Assembly: GCA_016179845.1 (NCBI GenBank)
Contig: JACPCK010000033.1
Coordinates: 1-64,000 of the forward strand
Reading direction: 5' to 3'
DNA: 64,000 nt
Source of the DNA: Chloroflexota bacterium
GTDB lineage: Bacteria; Chloroflexota; Dehalococcoidia; Lucifugimonadales; JACPCK01
Of this stretch, positions 1 to 8,682 are shown piece after piece. Both the position numbers and the translations under genes were made by a program. Every line of letters starts with the position of its first letter. The stretch's first letter is position 1. The notes beneath the pieces were generated by a model. That model searched no databases and was not told the origin of the DNA. It saw only the letters and a program-made list of their open reading frames with translations.

Positions 1-756
1 TTCAACATCTCCACCGCCGCCGCCTTCGTGGTGGCCGGCGCTGGCCTGCGGGTGGCCAAGCACGGCAACCGGGCCGCCTCCGGCCAGTGCGGCAGCGCCG
101 ACGTCCTTGAGGCCTTCGGCGTCAAGATAGACCTGGGGCCTGAAGGCGTGAAGCGCTGCATCGAAGAGGTAGGAATTGGGTTCATGTTCGCCCCTGCCTT
201 TCACCCCTCCATGAGACACGCCGCGCCAGTGCGAAGAGAGATAGGGATTCGCACCGTCTTCAACTTCCTGGGCCCCCTCACTAACCCTGCCGGCGTCCAG
301 GTCCAGGTCATTGGTGTGCCCAACGCCGCTATGGCAGAGAAGCTGGCCCAAGCCCTTTTGCGCCTAGGCACCACCCGCAGGGCGCTGGTGGTCCACGGCC
401 AGGACGGCCTGGACGAGATCACCCTAACGGGGCCCACTCTGGTGTGGGAGTTGAACCGGGGCTCCCTGGCCCAGTATCCTATCGACCCCGTCACCTTGGG
501 ACTTCGCACCACCCGCCTTCAAGCCCTCAAAGGCGGCGACGTGGCTACCAACAAGAGCATCATGGCGGCGGTGCTTCAAGGGCAGAAGGGCCCTGCCAGG
601 GACGTCGTCCTGCTTAACGCGGCCGCGGCCCTGATGGCTGCGGAAGCTGCCAGAGACCTCAAAAACGGCCTGGCCCTGGCCGCCACGGCCATCGACAGCG
701 GGGAGGCCTACGGCAAACTGCAAGCCCTGGCAACGCTGAGCCAGACACTTAAGTAA
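1..756 (+). CDS. trpD: Anthranilate phosphoribosyltransferase, 5' truncated
   Basis: This enzyme joins anthranilate to PRPP, the second step of tryptophan synthesis, in the cytoplasm. The reading frame is open from base 1, so the N-terminus (roughly 90 residues of a 340-residue family) lies outside the window; 251 residues remain. Visible motifs are NISTAAAFVVAGAG, KHGNRAASGQCGSADVLE (the PRPP/anthranilate loop, usually KHGNR..SS..GSADVLE) and FNFLGPLTNPAG. It leads a trpD-trpC-trpF-trpB run on the same strand, although 159 bases separate it from trpC. The identity is secure; only the start is missing. Confidence 0.95.
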   Translation, partial: FNISTAAAFVVAGAGLRVAKHGNRAASGQCGSADVLEAFGVKIDLGPEGVKRCIEEVGIGFMFAPAFHPSMRHAAPVRREIGIRTVFNFLGPLTNPAGVQVQVIGVPNAAMAEKLAQALLRLGTTRRALVVHGQDGLDEITLTGPTLVWELNRGSLAQYPIDPVTLGLRTTRLQALKGGDVATNKSIMAAVLQGQKGPARDVVLLNAAAALMAAEAARDLKNGLALAATAIDSGEAYGKLQALATLSQTLK

Positions 757-760
757 ACCT

Positions 761-816
761 GTCATTCCGAGGCCGTCCTGAGCTTGTCGAAGGACGAGCC
801 GAAGAATCTGGGGAGG
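761..816. repeat. Dispersed short repeat-like sequence between trpD and trpC
   Basis: The gap holds a non-coding block with the core GTCCTGAGCTTGTCGAAGGA (773-794 region), whose ends GTCCT and AGGAC are complementary, followed by a GAAGAATCTGG tail. A related core, GCTTGTCCTGAGC then GGCGAAGG, occurs inside the larger repeat at 47782-47956. Sequences of this type are dispersed in many bacterial genomes, so this is probably a copy or fragment of an interspersed element and not a trp regulatory site. Two related copies in one window is all that can be seen directly. Confidence 0.45.
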
Positions 817-915
817 GGTATCATAAGAAACACTGAAGAACATGGGAGGACCCCACCTTCCCAGGCTCTTCGCCCGCCTTTGGCGGACTCAGAGTGATAG
901 GAAAGAGAATCCTTC

Positions 916-1755
916 ATGCCAACCATCCTGGACCGCATAGTAGAGGCCAAAAGAAAGGAGCTTGCCCAAAGCAAGCAGAGAGCTCCGCTTGCCGACCTGA
1001 AGACCCGCATCAAGGGGCATCCAACTCATGGTGAGCCTGTCAAACCACCCCTAAACTTCTCAGGCGCCCTCTGGGGCGAATCGGTTCGACTGATCGCCGA
1101 GGTGAAGAAGGCCTCGCCTTCTCGCGGCCTTCTCCGGCCTGACTTCGACCCCGCGTCCCTGGCCCTGTCCTACGCCCAGAGCGGCGCCGCTGCCATCTCC
1201 GTCCTCACCGACGCTCACTTCCAGGGCACGCTAGAGCACCTGGCTGCCGTCAAAGCCGCTGTGTCTCCCCTTGGCCTGCCAGTGTTGAGAAAGGATTTCC
1301 TCTTCGATTCGTACCAGGTCTACGAGGCCAGGGCATACGGCGCCGATGCTATCCTGCTCATCGTCGCCATCCTCACCCAGAACCAGTTAAAGGAGCTCCT
1401 AACTATAGCCCGCTCCCTATGGGTCCAGTGCCTGGTAGAGGTCCATACAGAGGAGGAGATGGAAAAGGCTCTCGAAGCAGGTGCTGAGGTCATAGGCATC
1501 AACAACCGGGACCTGAACACCTTCGCTACGGACCTCTCGGTAACTGAACGCCTGGCGCCAAAGGTGCCCAGAGGCAAGATCATTGTCAGCGAGAGCGGCG
1601 TCTCCGCCCGGGCCGATGTCCTCCGCCTTCAGCAGTACGGCGTCCATGCGGTTCTGGTGGGGGAGGCCCTGGTAACAGCGCCCGACGTGGGCCTGAAGGT
1701 TAGAGAACTGCTTGGTATCATTCCGTCGCAGTCCAAGGCCGGTGGCGGCCCATGA
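916..1755 (+). CDS. trpC: Indole-3-glycerol phosphate synthase
   Basis: This TIM-barrel enzyme closes the indole ring of indole-3-glycerol phosphate in tryptophan synthesis. At 279 residues it has the usual length (about 260-270) plus a short C-terminal tail. Signature stretches in order are IAEVKKASPSRG (substrate loop with the first catalytic lysine), VLRKDFLFDSYQV (second catalytic lysine), GINNRDLNTF and VSESGV (phosphate-binding loops). An ATG at 916 follows GGAAAGAG. The stop overlaps the trpF start as ATGA, which suggests translational coupling. Confidence 0.97.
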   Translation: MPTILDRIVEAKRKELAQSKQRAPLADLKTRIKGHPTHGEPVKPPLNFSGALWGESVRLIAEVKKASPSRGLLRPDFDPASLALSYAQSGAAAISVLTDAHFQGTLEHLAAVKAAVSPLGLPVLRKDFLFDSYQVYEARAYGADAILLIVAILTQNQLKELLTIARSLWVQCLVEVHTEEEMEKALEAGAEVIGINNRDLNTFATDLSVTERLAPKVPRGKIIVSESGVSARADVLRLQQYGVHAVLVGEALVTAPDVGLKVRELLGIIPSQSKAGGGP

Positions 1756-2435
1756 CCCTAGTGAAGGTCTGCGGCCTGCGGGACGCCTCCAACGCCCTGG
1801 TGGCTGCCGAAGCTGGAGCCCACTTCCTGGGCTTCGTCTTCGTCCCCGGGGTGCGTCGCCAGCTAAAGGTCCATGAGGCCTCCACAATTATCGAAGATGT
1901 CCGAAATGCCCTGGGAACCAGGACGCCAAAGATCGTGGGCCTCTTCGCTGACCAGCCTGTTGAAGAGGTCAACAGGACCGCCTCCCTCTGTAACCTGGAC
2001 ATGCTCCAGCTATGTGGCAACGAGGCTCTGGAGTACTGCCGCAAAGTCGAGAGGCCTGTCATTAAGGTCCTCCATGTGCCTGATGGCAAGCCCATTGATG
2101 CTGTCGTACAGCAGTTGGAGCAGAAGATGACAGACTTCGAGTCCCTGGGCTTCATGCTCGCCCTGGACAGAAAAAGCGATCTCCAACCGGGCGGGCTGGG
2201 TCAGACTTTCGACTGGTCCGTGGCCGAGGCCCTGTCCCGACGCCACCGCTTCCTTCTGGCCGGCGGCCTCAGCCCCAAGAACGCGGCTGACGCCATACGC
2301 CGGGTGCATCCCTGGGCTGTCGACGTCTCCTCCGGCGTGGAGACCAACGGCGTTAAGGACCCCAACAAAACGCGGGCCTTCCTGGAGACCGTCGCCCAGG
2401 CCAGCCAGCAGACCATGAGGTCGGCTGCTCCATGA
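1752..2435 (+). CDS. trpF: Phosphoribosylanthranilate isomerase
   Basis: This enzyme isomerises phosphoribosylanthranilate to CdRP between the TrpD and TrpC steps. The protein has 227 residues and opens with [20 protein letters not shown], which contains the catalytic cysteine of the KxCG motif. It ends with [10 protein letters not shown] and [14 protein letters not shown], the phosphate-binding barrel end. It overlaps trpC by four bases (ATGA) at its start and trpB by four bases at its stop, so trpC, trpF and trpB should be translated from one mRNA. Confidence 0.96.
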   Translation: MTLVKVCGLRDASNALVAAEAGAHFLGFVFVPGVRRQLKVHEASTIIEDVRNALGTRTPKIVGLFADQPVEEVNRTASLCNLDMLQLCGNEALEYCRKVERPVIKVLHVPDGKPIDAVVQQLEQKMTDFESLGFMLALDRKSDLQPGGLGQTFDWSVAEALSRRHRFLLAGGLSPKNAADAIRRVHPWAVDVSSGVETNGVKDPNKTRAFLETVAQASQQTMRSAAP

Positions 2436-3631
2436 GCTACAACCCCATCCCAGACGCTACAGGCCACTTCGGACCCTATGGGGGCCGCTTCGCTCCCGAG
2501 ACCCTCATGAGCGCCCTCCTGGAGTTGGAGCAGGCCTACCTGGCGGTGAAGACAGACGCCGCTTTCCAGAAAGAGCTGGATGATCTGCTGAGGCACTACG
2601 CAGGACGGCCCACACCCCTTTACCTGGCCGACAACCTGACCAGGCATTGCGGCGGTGCCAGGCTTTATCTGAAGCGGGAGGACCTCGCCCACACCGGAGC
2701 CCACAAGATCAACAACGCCCTCGGCCAGGCACTTCTTGCCAGGCGCCTCGGCAAGAAAAGGGTCATCGCCGAGACCGGGGCAGGGCAGCACGGCGTGGCC
2801 ACCGCTACCGTGTGTGCCAAGCTGGGCTTGGAATGCGTGGTGTACATGGGCACCGAGGACATGGAGCGGCAGAAGAGCAACGTCTTCCGCATGAAGCTTC
2901 TGGGGGCCGAGGTCCGCCCTGTGGACAGCGGCTCCCGTACCCTGAAGGACGCCATCAACGAGGCCATGCGAGACTGGGTCACCAACGTGCGCACCACCTA
3001 CTATCTCCTTGGCAGTATAGTAGGCCCTCACCCTTACCCGATGCTGGTGCGCGACTTCCAGTCCGTAATCGGGCACGAGACTAGGCGCCAGATCCTGGAG
3101 ACCGAGGGACGGCTGCCCGATTACATAATCGCATGTGTAGGCGGCGGCTCCAACGCGATCGGCATCTTCCACCCATTCCTCTCTGACCTCGGTGTCAACC
3201 TTGTGGGTGTCGAGGCTGCCGGGGCGGGGCTGGAAACGGGAAGACACGCCGCCTCCCTGGTCGCAGGCCGCCCTGGCGTTCTTCACGGTTCCATGTCCTA
3301 CCTGCTACAGGACCAGGATGGCCAGGTGACAGAGACCCACAGCATATCGGCAGGCCTGGACTACCCTGGCGTGGGCCCTGAGCACGCCTATCTCAAGGAC
3401 ACCGGACGTGCCCGGTACGTGGCCGTGACCGATGCTCAAGCCCTGGATGGCTTCTCTCTCCTCACTCGCACCGAGGGCATCATGCCGGCACTGGAACCCG
3501 CCCATGCCATCTACCATGCTTCGCAACTGGCATCCACCTTGCCCAGCCATCAGACCATCGTGATCTGTCTCAGCGGGCGAGGTGACAAGGACCTCACTAC
3601 TGTTGCCACCGCCATCGGTTTGAACCCGTAA
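2432..3631 (+). CDS. trpB: Tryptophan synthase beta subunit
   Basis: This PLP enzyme condenses indole with serine to make tryptophan. The 399-residue protein carries HTGAHKINN with the PLP-binding lysine at K92, the GAGQHG loop near 117-121 and the phosphate cup GGGSNAIG at 237-244, all typical of TrpB1. It starts in an ATGA overlap with trpF. No trpA follows; the next gene is glyA, which has its own promoter. The alpha subunit that TrpB1 normally pairs with must therefore be encoded outside this window if it is present. Confidence 0.98.
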   Translation: MSYNPIPDATGHFGPYGGRFAPETLMSALLELEQAYLAVKTDAAFQKELDDLLRHYAGRPTPLYLADNLTRHCGGARLYLKREDLAHTGAHKINNALGQALLARRLGKKRVIAETGAGQHGVATATVCAKLGLECVVYMGTEDMERQKSNVFRMKLLGAEVRPVDSGSRTLKDAINEAMRDWVTNVRTTYYLLGSIVGPHPYPMLVRDFQSVIGHETRRQILETEGRLPDYIIACVGGGSNAIGIFHPFLSDLGVNLVGVEAAGAGLETGRHAASLVAGRPGVLHGSMSYLLQDQDGQVTETHSISAGLDYPGVGPEHAYLKDTGRARYVAVTDAQALDGFSLLTRTEGIMPALEPAHAIYHASQLASTLPSHQTIVICLSGRGDKDLTTVATAIGLNP

Positions 3632-3653
3632 AGGGCTTCAGACCCCGTTGCCC

Positions 3654-3685
3654 TTGGACACTCTGGTCAAGAGTTGGGCTATAAT
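3654..3685 (+). promoter_or_regulatory. Candidate glyA promoter
   Basis: A perfect TATAAT lies at 3680-3685, preceded by TGGGC, with TTGGAC at 3654-3659 as the best -35 match. The 20-base spacer is longer than ideal, so the -35 is uncertain. Transcription would begin near 3692. That rules out a GTG-type start at 3674 for glyA and supports the ATG at 3746. Confidence 0.5.
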
Positions 3686-3745
3686 CTCCTGTGTACTCGG
3701 TTGCTTATTGACTCAACTCCGGGGAACAAACAGGGAAAGGAGCCC

Positions 3746-5014
3746 ATGGAAATGGCACCCCTGGAATCCCTCAGCGTCCTGCGCAGGACTGACCCTCAGG
3801 TAGCAGAGACCATTCAAAAGGAGATGGAGAGGCAGCAAAGCAGCCTCATCCTCATCGCCTCCGAAAACTACCCTTCAAAGGCCGTGTTGGAGGCCCAGGG
3901 CTCTGTCCTCACCAACAAGTACGCCGAAGGGTATCCAGGGCGTCGCTATTACGGCGGGTGCCAGTTTGTGGACGAGGCCGAGAACCTGGCCATTGAAAGG
4001 GCCAAGAGGCTCTTCGGCGCCCAGCATGTCAACGTACAGCCCCACTCCGGCGCCCAGGCGAACATGGCGGCCTATTTCGCCTGTCTAAACCCGGCCGATA
4101 CGGTCCTGGGCATGCGCCTTGACCAGGGCGGCCACCTGACCCACGGCAGCCCGGTAAACTTCTCCGGTAAGCTGTATCGCTTCGTTTCCTACGGGGTGAA
4201 CCGGGAGACGGAGCTCATCGACTTCGAAGAGGTGGAGCGCCTGGCCCAAGAGCACAAGCCAAAGCTCATCGTGGCAGGTGCCACCGCATACCCCCGCATC
4301 ATCGACTTCAAACGGTTCCGTGAGATCGCCGACAGCATAGGCGCTCTCCTCCTGGTGGATATGGCCCACATAGCAGGACTCATCGCAGGCGGGGTCCATC
4401 CATCCTGTATTCCCTATGCCCACCTGGTCACCTCTACCACTCACAAGACACTCCGGGGACCGCGTAGCGGCCTCATCCTGTGCAACGGAGAACAGGCCCA
4501 GGCCGTCGACCGGGCTGTCTTCCCCTTTACACAGGGAGGGCCCTTCATGCATATCATTGCCTCCAAAGCTGTCTGCTTTGGAGAGGCCCTCCAGCCCCAG
4601 TTTGCTGACTATACCCGGCAGATAGTGGAAAACGCGAAGACCCTGGCCCGAGAGCTTCAGGCAGGAGGGCTCCGCCTAGTGACCGGCGGGACCGATAATC
4701 ACCTATTTCTGGTGGACCTGACCCCCTTGAACCTCACGGGCAAAGAGGCGGAGGTGGCCCTTGAGCAGGCTGCCATAGTAGTCAACCGCAACACCATACC
4801 ATATGACCAGAAACCACCCAGAGTCGCCAGCGGTCTCCGTGTCGGAACCCCCGCCGTCACCAGCCGTGGGATGGGCCCGGCCCAGATGAAGCAGATCGCC
4901 CGGTTGATCCTTAGGGTGCTAGCCAGCAAGAACGACTCCGCAGCCCTGGTCCAGGTACGCGAGGAGGTACACGACTTGACCTCCCGTTTCCCTGCCCCTG
5001 GGATAGATGAGTAG
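3746..5014 (+). CDS. glyA: Serine hydroxymethyltransferase
   Basis: This enzyme interconverts serine and glycine while loading one-carbon units on tetrahydrofolate. The 422 residues match the family length. Motifs are [37 protein letters not shown] and [14 protein letters not shown], with the PLP lysine at about K234. The frame is open further upstream to 3674, but that stretch contains the promoter. The ATG at 3746 has GGGAAAGGA in front of it, so I place the start there. It is transcribed separately from trpB, judging by the 114-base gap with a -10 box. Confidence 0.97.
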   Translation: MEMAPLESLSVLRRTDPQVAETIQKEMERQQSSLILIASENYPSKAVLEAQGSVLTNKYAEGYPGRRYYGGCQFVDEAENLAIERAKRLFGAQHVNVQPHSGAQANMAAYFACLNPADTVLGMRLDQGGHLTHGSPVNFSGKLYRFVSYGVNRETELIDFEEVERLAQEHKPKLIVAGATAYPRIIDFKRFREIADSIGALLLVDMAHIAGLIAGGVHPSCIPYAHLVTSTTHKTLRGPRSGLILCNGEQAQAVDRAVFPFTQGGPFMHIIASKAVCFGEALQPQFADYTRQIVENAKTLARELQAGGLRLVTGGTDNHLFLVDLTPLNLTGKEAEVALEQAAIVVNRNTIPYDQKPPRVASGLRVGTPAVTSRGMGPAQMKQIARLILRVLASKNDSAALVQVREEVHDLTSRFPAPGIDE

Positions 5015-5022
5015 GGGTTTTT
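4995..5022 (+). terminator. Candidate terminator overlapping the glyA stop
   Basis: CCCCT (4995-4999) can pair with AGGGG (5013-5017), and five T residues follow directly. The glyA stop codon lies in the loop/3' arm. The five-base-pair stem with a 13-base loop is weak, but its position right before the rpsF promoter is sensible. Confidence 0.4.
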
Positions 5023-5049
5023 GCCTTTTGAGATACCCCGTGCTATAAT
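5021..5049 (+). promoter_or_regulatory. rpsF-ssb-rpsR promoter
   Basis: TTGCCT at 5021-5026 and a perfect TATAAT at 5044-5049 are separated by 17 bases, a good sigma-70-type promoter. Transcription from about 5056 gives a roughly 74-base leader before rpsF, which contains the hairpin described next. Confidence 0.7.
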
Positions 5050-5068
5050 TCAGGCATAACTACGTCGG

Positions 5069-5107
5069 GCGAGACCTTGTGCCCTTTCACGGGAGGGCAC
5101 CCGTCGC
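5069..5107 (+). promoter_or_regulatory. Candidate S6:S18 autoregulatory leader RNA
   Basis: In the rpsF leader GTGCCCT (5079-5085) pairs perfectly with AGGGCAC (5094-5100) over an eight-base loop. The bases CCG (5101-5103) follow directly on the 3' side. GCGA (5069-5072) then pairs with TCGC (5104-5107) to close the bulge. A hairpin with a CCG in a 3' bulge above a lower stem is the known hallmark of mRNA leaders bound by the ribosomal S6:S18 pair. Both proteins are encoded in this operon. The fit is by eye; an Rfam covariance search would decide. Confidence 0.5.
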
Positions 5108-5129
5108 TGGACGGTCCAGGAGGTTAAAG

Positions 5130-5417
5130 CTGGCACTTCGTGATTACCAGTTGATAGTTGTCTTCAGCCCCCAGGCCAGTGAAGAGCGTGTGGGCAGCGT
5201 CCTTGGCCGAGTCGAGAAGATCGTTACAGAGAGCGGCAACAGCATCACCAAACGGGAGCAGTGGGGCATCCGGCGGCTGGCTTACCCTATCAAGCGGCTC
5301 CGAGAAGGCAACTACCAATTGCTCCAGTTCAAGTTGGACACCCTACAGGTAAGCCACGTAGATACCACCCTGCGCGTGTCTGAAGACGTTCTGAGGCACC
5401 TTTTGGTTACCGTTTAG
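5130..5417 (+). CDS. rpsF: 30S ribosomal protein S6
   Basis: S6 binds S18 on the central domain of 16S rRNA. The recognisable body runs from LRDYQLIVVFSPQ through YPIKRLREGNYQLLQFK to the C-terminus. The frame is open back to a GTG at 5079, but that codon lies in the leader hairpin and has no ribosome-binding site. AGGAGG at 5118-5123 is placed six bases before a CTG at 5130, which would give a 95-residue protein of normal S6 length. I prefer this rare CTG start, with moderate certainty. It begins the conserved rpsF-ssb-rpsR set. Confidence 0.9.
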   Translation: MALRDYQLIVVFSPQASEERVGSVLGRVEKIVTESGNSITKREQWGIRRLAYPIKRLREGNYQLLQFKLDTLQVSHVDTTLRVSEDVLRHLLVTV

Positions 5418-5468
5418 CACTAGACCGCAGCTTCCTGGATGGAAACGTTCTTGTAAAGGGGACAAGGG

Positions 5469-5867
5469 ATGGCGGGGCTCAATAAGATAATAATTATAGG
5501 TAATCTAGGAACAGACCCGGAGATGCGGTACACGCCCGACGGAACCCCGATGACTACCTTCAGTCTGGCTACGAGCCGTGTTTACAAGACCAAAGACGGA
5601 GAGCGCAAACAGGATACAGAGTGGTTCAGAGTCGTCACCTGGAACCAGCTAGCAGAGCAGTGCAATCAGTTTCTCGTCAAGGGTCGGCTGGCCTATGTAG
5701 AGGGAAGGCTCCGCAGCCGAACCTGGGAAGGCCCTGACAAAACGCCCCGCTTTAGTAACGAGATAATAGCTGCGAGAGTGCTGTTCCTGGACAAGGCCCC
5801 GGTGCCCCAGGGGCAAGAGACAGAGCCTGATACGACTCCCGCAGAGCCAGAAGATCTCCCTTTCTAA
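5469..5867 (+). CDS. ssb: Single-stranded DNA-binding protein
   Basis: SSB coats single-stranded DNA in replication and repair and recruits partners through its C-terminal tip. The 132-residue protein has a single OB fold (LNKIIIIGNLGTDPEMRYTP, TEWFRVVTWNQLAEQ, YVEGRLRSRTWE). It then has a short disordered linker and an acidic tip ending EDLPF, the SSB interaction peptide. The linker is short for the family. It lies between rpsF and rpsR, the classic arrangement, 51 bases after rpsF. Confidence 0.97.
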   Translation: MAGLNKIIIIGNLGTDPEMRYTPDGTPMTTFSLATSRVYKTKDGERKQDTEWFRVVTWNQLAEQCNQFLVKGRLAYVEGRLRSRTWEGPDKTPRFSNEIIAARVLFLDKAPVPQGQETEPDTTPAEPEDLPF

Positions 5868-5905
5868 GCAACACAAACACCGTTTGAATAGGTGGTGCTT
5901 GTCCA

Positions 5906-6232
5906 GTGACAACAGATAGAACAGAGCAGCCTAAGGCCCAACAGGGTTCCCAACCCGCCGCAGCTCCGGCCAGGGCTCCCGAGCGCCGCGAGGGTCGTCC
6001 CCGCTTCTTCCCCAAAAAGAGGGTATGCGCCTTCTGTGCTGAAGGGCTCTACTCCATCGACTACAAGGATGGGGTCCGCCTGCGCCGTTTCCTTTCAGAC
6101 AGGGCTAGAATCCTTCCCCGTCGCCGTACTGGAACCTGCGCCAAACACCAACGTATGCTCTCCACAGCCATAAAACGTGCGCGGCACTTGGCGCTTCTTC
6201 CCTATGCGCCAAGCCACGAAATGCCCGCCTGA
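5906..6232 (+). CDS. rpsR: 30S ribosomal protein S18, zinc-type with long N-terminal extension
   Basis: S18 pairs with S6 in the small subunit. The conserved core ([42 protein letters not shown]) begins near residue 50. It is preceded by a 30-residue Ala/Pro/Glu-rich extension that is unusual in length. C41 and C44 (CAFC) together with C78 and H81 form a likely zinc site, found in the C-plus forms of S18. The start is a GTG at 5906, with GGTGGT about ten bases upstream. Confidence 0.95.
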   Translation: MTTDRTEQPKAQQGSQPAAAPARAPERREGRPRFFPKKRVCAFCAEGLYSIDYKDGVRLRRFLSDRARILPRRRTGTCAKHQRMLSTAIKRARHLALLPYAPSHEMPA

Positions 6233-6258
6233 CTATTGTCTTCAGCGGTGTCGTTAGA

Positions 6259-7308
6259 ATGAGCCCCAAGGAGAGAGCCCCAGAAGTAAGGCCAACCCGT
6301 CGCCAGGCGCACCGCTGGCAAAAGGAGCAGCGGCGCCAGCGCATAGCCATCGTTGCGGGCATCGCAGCCCTCCTGATCATCGTGTCCATACCCTTGTACG
6401 GCTTCGTAGCCACCTTTATCTTGCCACCCAAGAAAGTGATCGCCAGGGTGAACGACACCACTTTTACAACGGGGTATTTGGTTAGGCTGTTACGAATGCA
6501 GCAGAAAGGTGCTGAAGCCACAGGTCAGAATCTAGACCTGGGTAGCATGCCCTTTCAACTGGTCAATGTCCTTACAGAGAATGAGCTGATCCGCCAGGCA
6601 TCGCCTCGATACAACATCTCAGTATCCGACGAGGAGATCCAGGCCGAGGTCCGGATCAGGATCATGGGAAAACCCAAGGAGGGAGACTCTACACCTCCCG
6701 AGCAACTGGACAGGGACTTCAAGGAACGGTATCGCCAGTACCTGAATCAGATACAGCTACCAGAACAAGAACACCGACGCATAGTCCGGTGGGACCTGTC
6801 CCGGGAGAAGCTACGAGAGCTTCTGGGACAGGAGGTGCCTACAGTGCTGCCCCATATCCGCCTTTACAGCATGACCTTGCCAGACCAGCAGAAAGTAGAC
6901 GAGGTCCAGCGCAAGCTGAAGCAGGGGTTCACCTTCCAGCAGTTAGCCAAGGATTTCTCTACGCTCCCCTCGGCTCAGCAGGGTGGGGATCAGGGTTGGA
7001 TGCCCAAAGGCATCCTGGACACCCAGCTTGAAGAGAAGCTCTTCAAGCTGAAGAAGGGAGAGCTCACCGAGCCCATTGCCAAGCCCGAGGCAGGCTTTGA
7101 CCTCTACTATGTTGAAGATGTCGCTGAGGCCCGCCCTGTGGAAGATAAGCACCGCGAGAGCTTGAAGACAAACGCCCTCCAGGAATGGGTAAACCAGGAG
7201 CGCTCCAAGAACAGGGTGGAGTTCTCTTTCGACTCAGATACCTACGCCTGGGTAGTAAAACAGCTAAAGATATCCGAGTCCCGCCGGGCCCAACCTCCCC
7301 AAAGCTGA
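6259..7308 (+). CDS. Membrane-anchored parvulin-type peptidyl-prolyl isomerase (SurA/PrsA-like)
   Basis: This is a predicted extracytoplasmic foldase of 349 residues. A basic N-terminus is followed by one membrane segment at about residues 29-58, which anchors a SurA-N-like helical part. The rotamase (PPIC) domain lies at about 196-295 (HIRLYSMTLPDQQKVDEVQ, FQQLAKDFSTLPSAQQGGDQGW, F..GELTEPI). The domain order matches PrsA/SurA chaperones. It follows rpsR by 26 bases and precedes hom by 13, so it may be co-transcribed with the ribosomal genes. Client proteins are unknown. Confidence 0.88.
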   Translation: MSPKERAPEVRPTRRQAHRWQKEQRRQRIAIVAGIAALLIIVSIPLYGFVATFILPPKKVIARVNDTTFTTGYLVRLLRMQQKGAEATGQNLDLGSMPFQLVNVLTENELIRQASPRYNISVSDEEIQAEVRIRIMGKPKEGDSTPPEQLDRDFKERYRQYLNQIQLPEQEHRRIVRWDLSREKLRELLGQEVPTVLPHIRLYSMTLPDQQKVDEVQRKLKQGFTFQQLAKDFSTLPSAQQGGDQGWMPKGILDTQLEEKLFKLKKGELTEPIAKPEAGFDLYYVEDVAEARPVEDKHRESLKTNALQEWVNQERSKNRVEFSFDSDTYAWVVKQLKISESRRAQPPQS

Positions 7309-7321
7309 GCCAACTCCTTCT

Positions 7322-8629
7322 ATGATGGCTCCCGCCAGCCCACGCCGTGAGATACTAGTAAGCCTCCTAGGCCTAGGAGTAGTGGGCTCGGGGATAGCCT
7401 CCGTCCTCCAGTCAAAAAAGAGTTTGTTTGCAAGCCTTGTGGGGTGCCCATTGGTTCTCCGCCGCGCCCTCGTCCGGGACCCTGGGAAACCCCGCCTTAT
7501 CCCTAACTCCTTCATCACCACCAACCCGGAGGACATACTCGGCGACAGGGCCACTGACATCGTTGTAGAGGTAATGGGTGAAGAGCACCCGGCCTTGGAA
7601 TACGTCCAGCAGGCCATCAGCGCGGAGAAGCACGTAGTCACCGCCAATAAGGAGATCATGGCCAAGCACGGCCCCGACCTTTTGAAACTGGCCTCCCAGA
7701 AGGAGGTACAGCTCCTCTTTGAGGCCAGCGTGGGCGCTGGCATCCCCATAATCGCCCCTCTGCAGCGGGACCTGCTGGGCAACAACATAGCGTCCATTCG
7801 GGCCATTATCAACGGCACCACCAACTACATCCTCACAAAGATGGCCAATGAAGGCCAGGACTTTGCCACCGCCCTTCGCCAGGCCCAGGAACTGGGCTAC
7901 GCCGAGGCCAATCCAGCTAACGATGTGGAGGGGCACGACGCCGCCTACAAGCTCGCCATCCTGGCTACTTTGGCCTTCCGCACAAAGGTCTACCCCTCAG
8001 ACATCCACTGCGAAGGAATTACACGCTTGGCCCCCAAGGACTTCCGCTACGCTCAGGAGTTTGGCTACGCCATCAAGCTCCTGGCCATAGGGCGCAAGAG
8101 CAACGGCGCCGTTCAGGTAACGGTCTACCCTGCTCTGGTCCCCAGAGACGAGATAATTGCAAAGGTGGACGGCGTCTTTAATGCTATAGAGATTAAGGGA
8201 GACCTCTCAGGCCCAGTCCTCTTTCACGGGATGGGAGCCGGTTCCCTGCCCACCACTAGTGCCGTCCTGGGAGACGTCATCTCCATCGCAAGAAATATCG
8301 CCGCCGGAGCAAGGCCTGCCCCGTGGCTTGGTATGGACCACGGCCTCAATATCAAGCCTGTGACTCAACTCCAGACCAGGTGCTATCTTCGCCTGCTGGT
8401 GGCGGACAGGCCAGGCGTCCTGGCTCAGATTGCCCACATCCTCGGGGACCGGCAGATCAGCATAGCTTCTGTCATCCAGAAGGATGCCGACCCAAAGGAG
8501 GGCACGGCGGAGATAGTGATCATGACACACCCTTCCCTGGAAGCAGCAATCCAAGACGCCTTGGTGAGGCTTAACGAACTGGCAGTTGTCAAGAAGGTTG
8601 CAAGCTTCCTTAGGGTGGAGTCGACTTAA
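7322..8629 (+). CDS. hom: Homoserine dehydrogenase with ACT domain
   Basis: This enzyme reduces aspartate semialdehyde to homoserine for threonine and methionine synthesis. The 435 residues begin with a Rossmann loop GLGVVG (17-22). The catalytic barrel follows (NGTTNYILTKM, AEANPANDVEGHDAAYKLAILA). The C-terminal ACT domain (LRLLVADRPGVLAQIAHILG) is where threonine would bind for feedback inhibition. Two adjacent ATG codons (7322, 7325) are possible starts. thrC follows closely. Confidence 0.97.
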   Translation: MMAPASPRREILVSLLGLGVVGSGIASVLQSKKSLFASLVGCPLVLRRALVRDPGKPRLIPNSFITTNPEDILGDRATDIVVEVMGEEHPALEYVQQAISAEKHVVTANKEIMAKHGPDLLKLASQKEVQLLFEASVGAGIPIIAPLQRDLLGNNIASIRAIINGTTNYILTKMANEGQDFATALRQAQELGYAEANPANDVEGHDAAYKLAILATLAFRTKVYPSDIHCEGITRLAPKDFRYAQEFGYAIKLLAIGRKSNGAVQVTVYPALVPRDEIIAKVDGVFNAIEIKGDLSGPVLFHGMGAGSLPTTSAVLGDVISIARNIAAGARPAPWLGMDHGLNIKPVTQLQTRCYLRLLVADRPGVLAQIAHILGDRQISIASVIQKDADPKEGTAEIVIMTHPSLEAAIQDALVRLNELAVVKKVASFLRVEST

Positions 8630-8682
8630 ACGACCAGGTGTCCGGCTATTTCGGAGTCAATAGGCAGTTGGGAGGGTGCCAG

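Noticed and set aside
2201-3286. Long open frame of 361 codons on the minus strand opposite trpF/trpB
   Set aside because: It lies fully antisense to two clear trp genes, has no ribosome-binding site or family motif, and is expected in GC-rich DNA where the third-position bias opens the opposite frame.
3631-3655. Terminator after trpB from AAGGGC and GCCCTT
   Set aside because: Six base pairs, a 13-base loop and no T-run; too weak to call.
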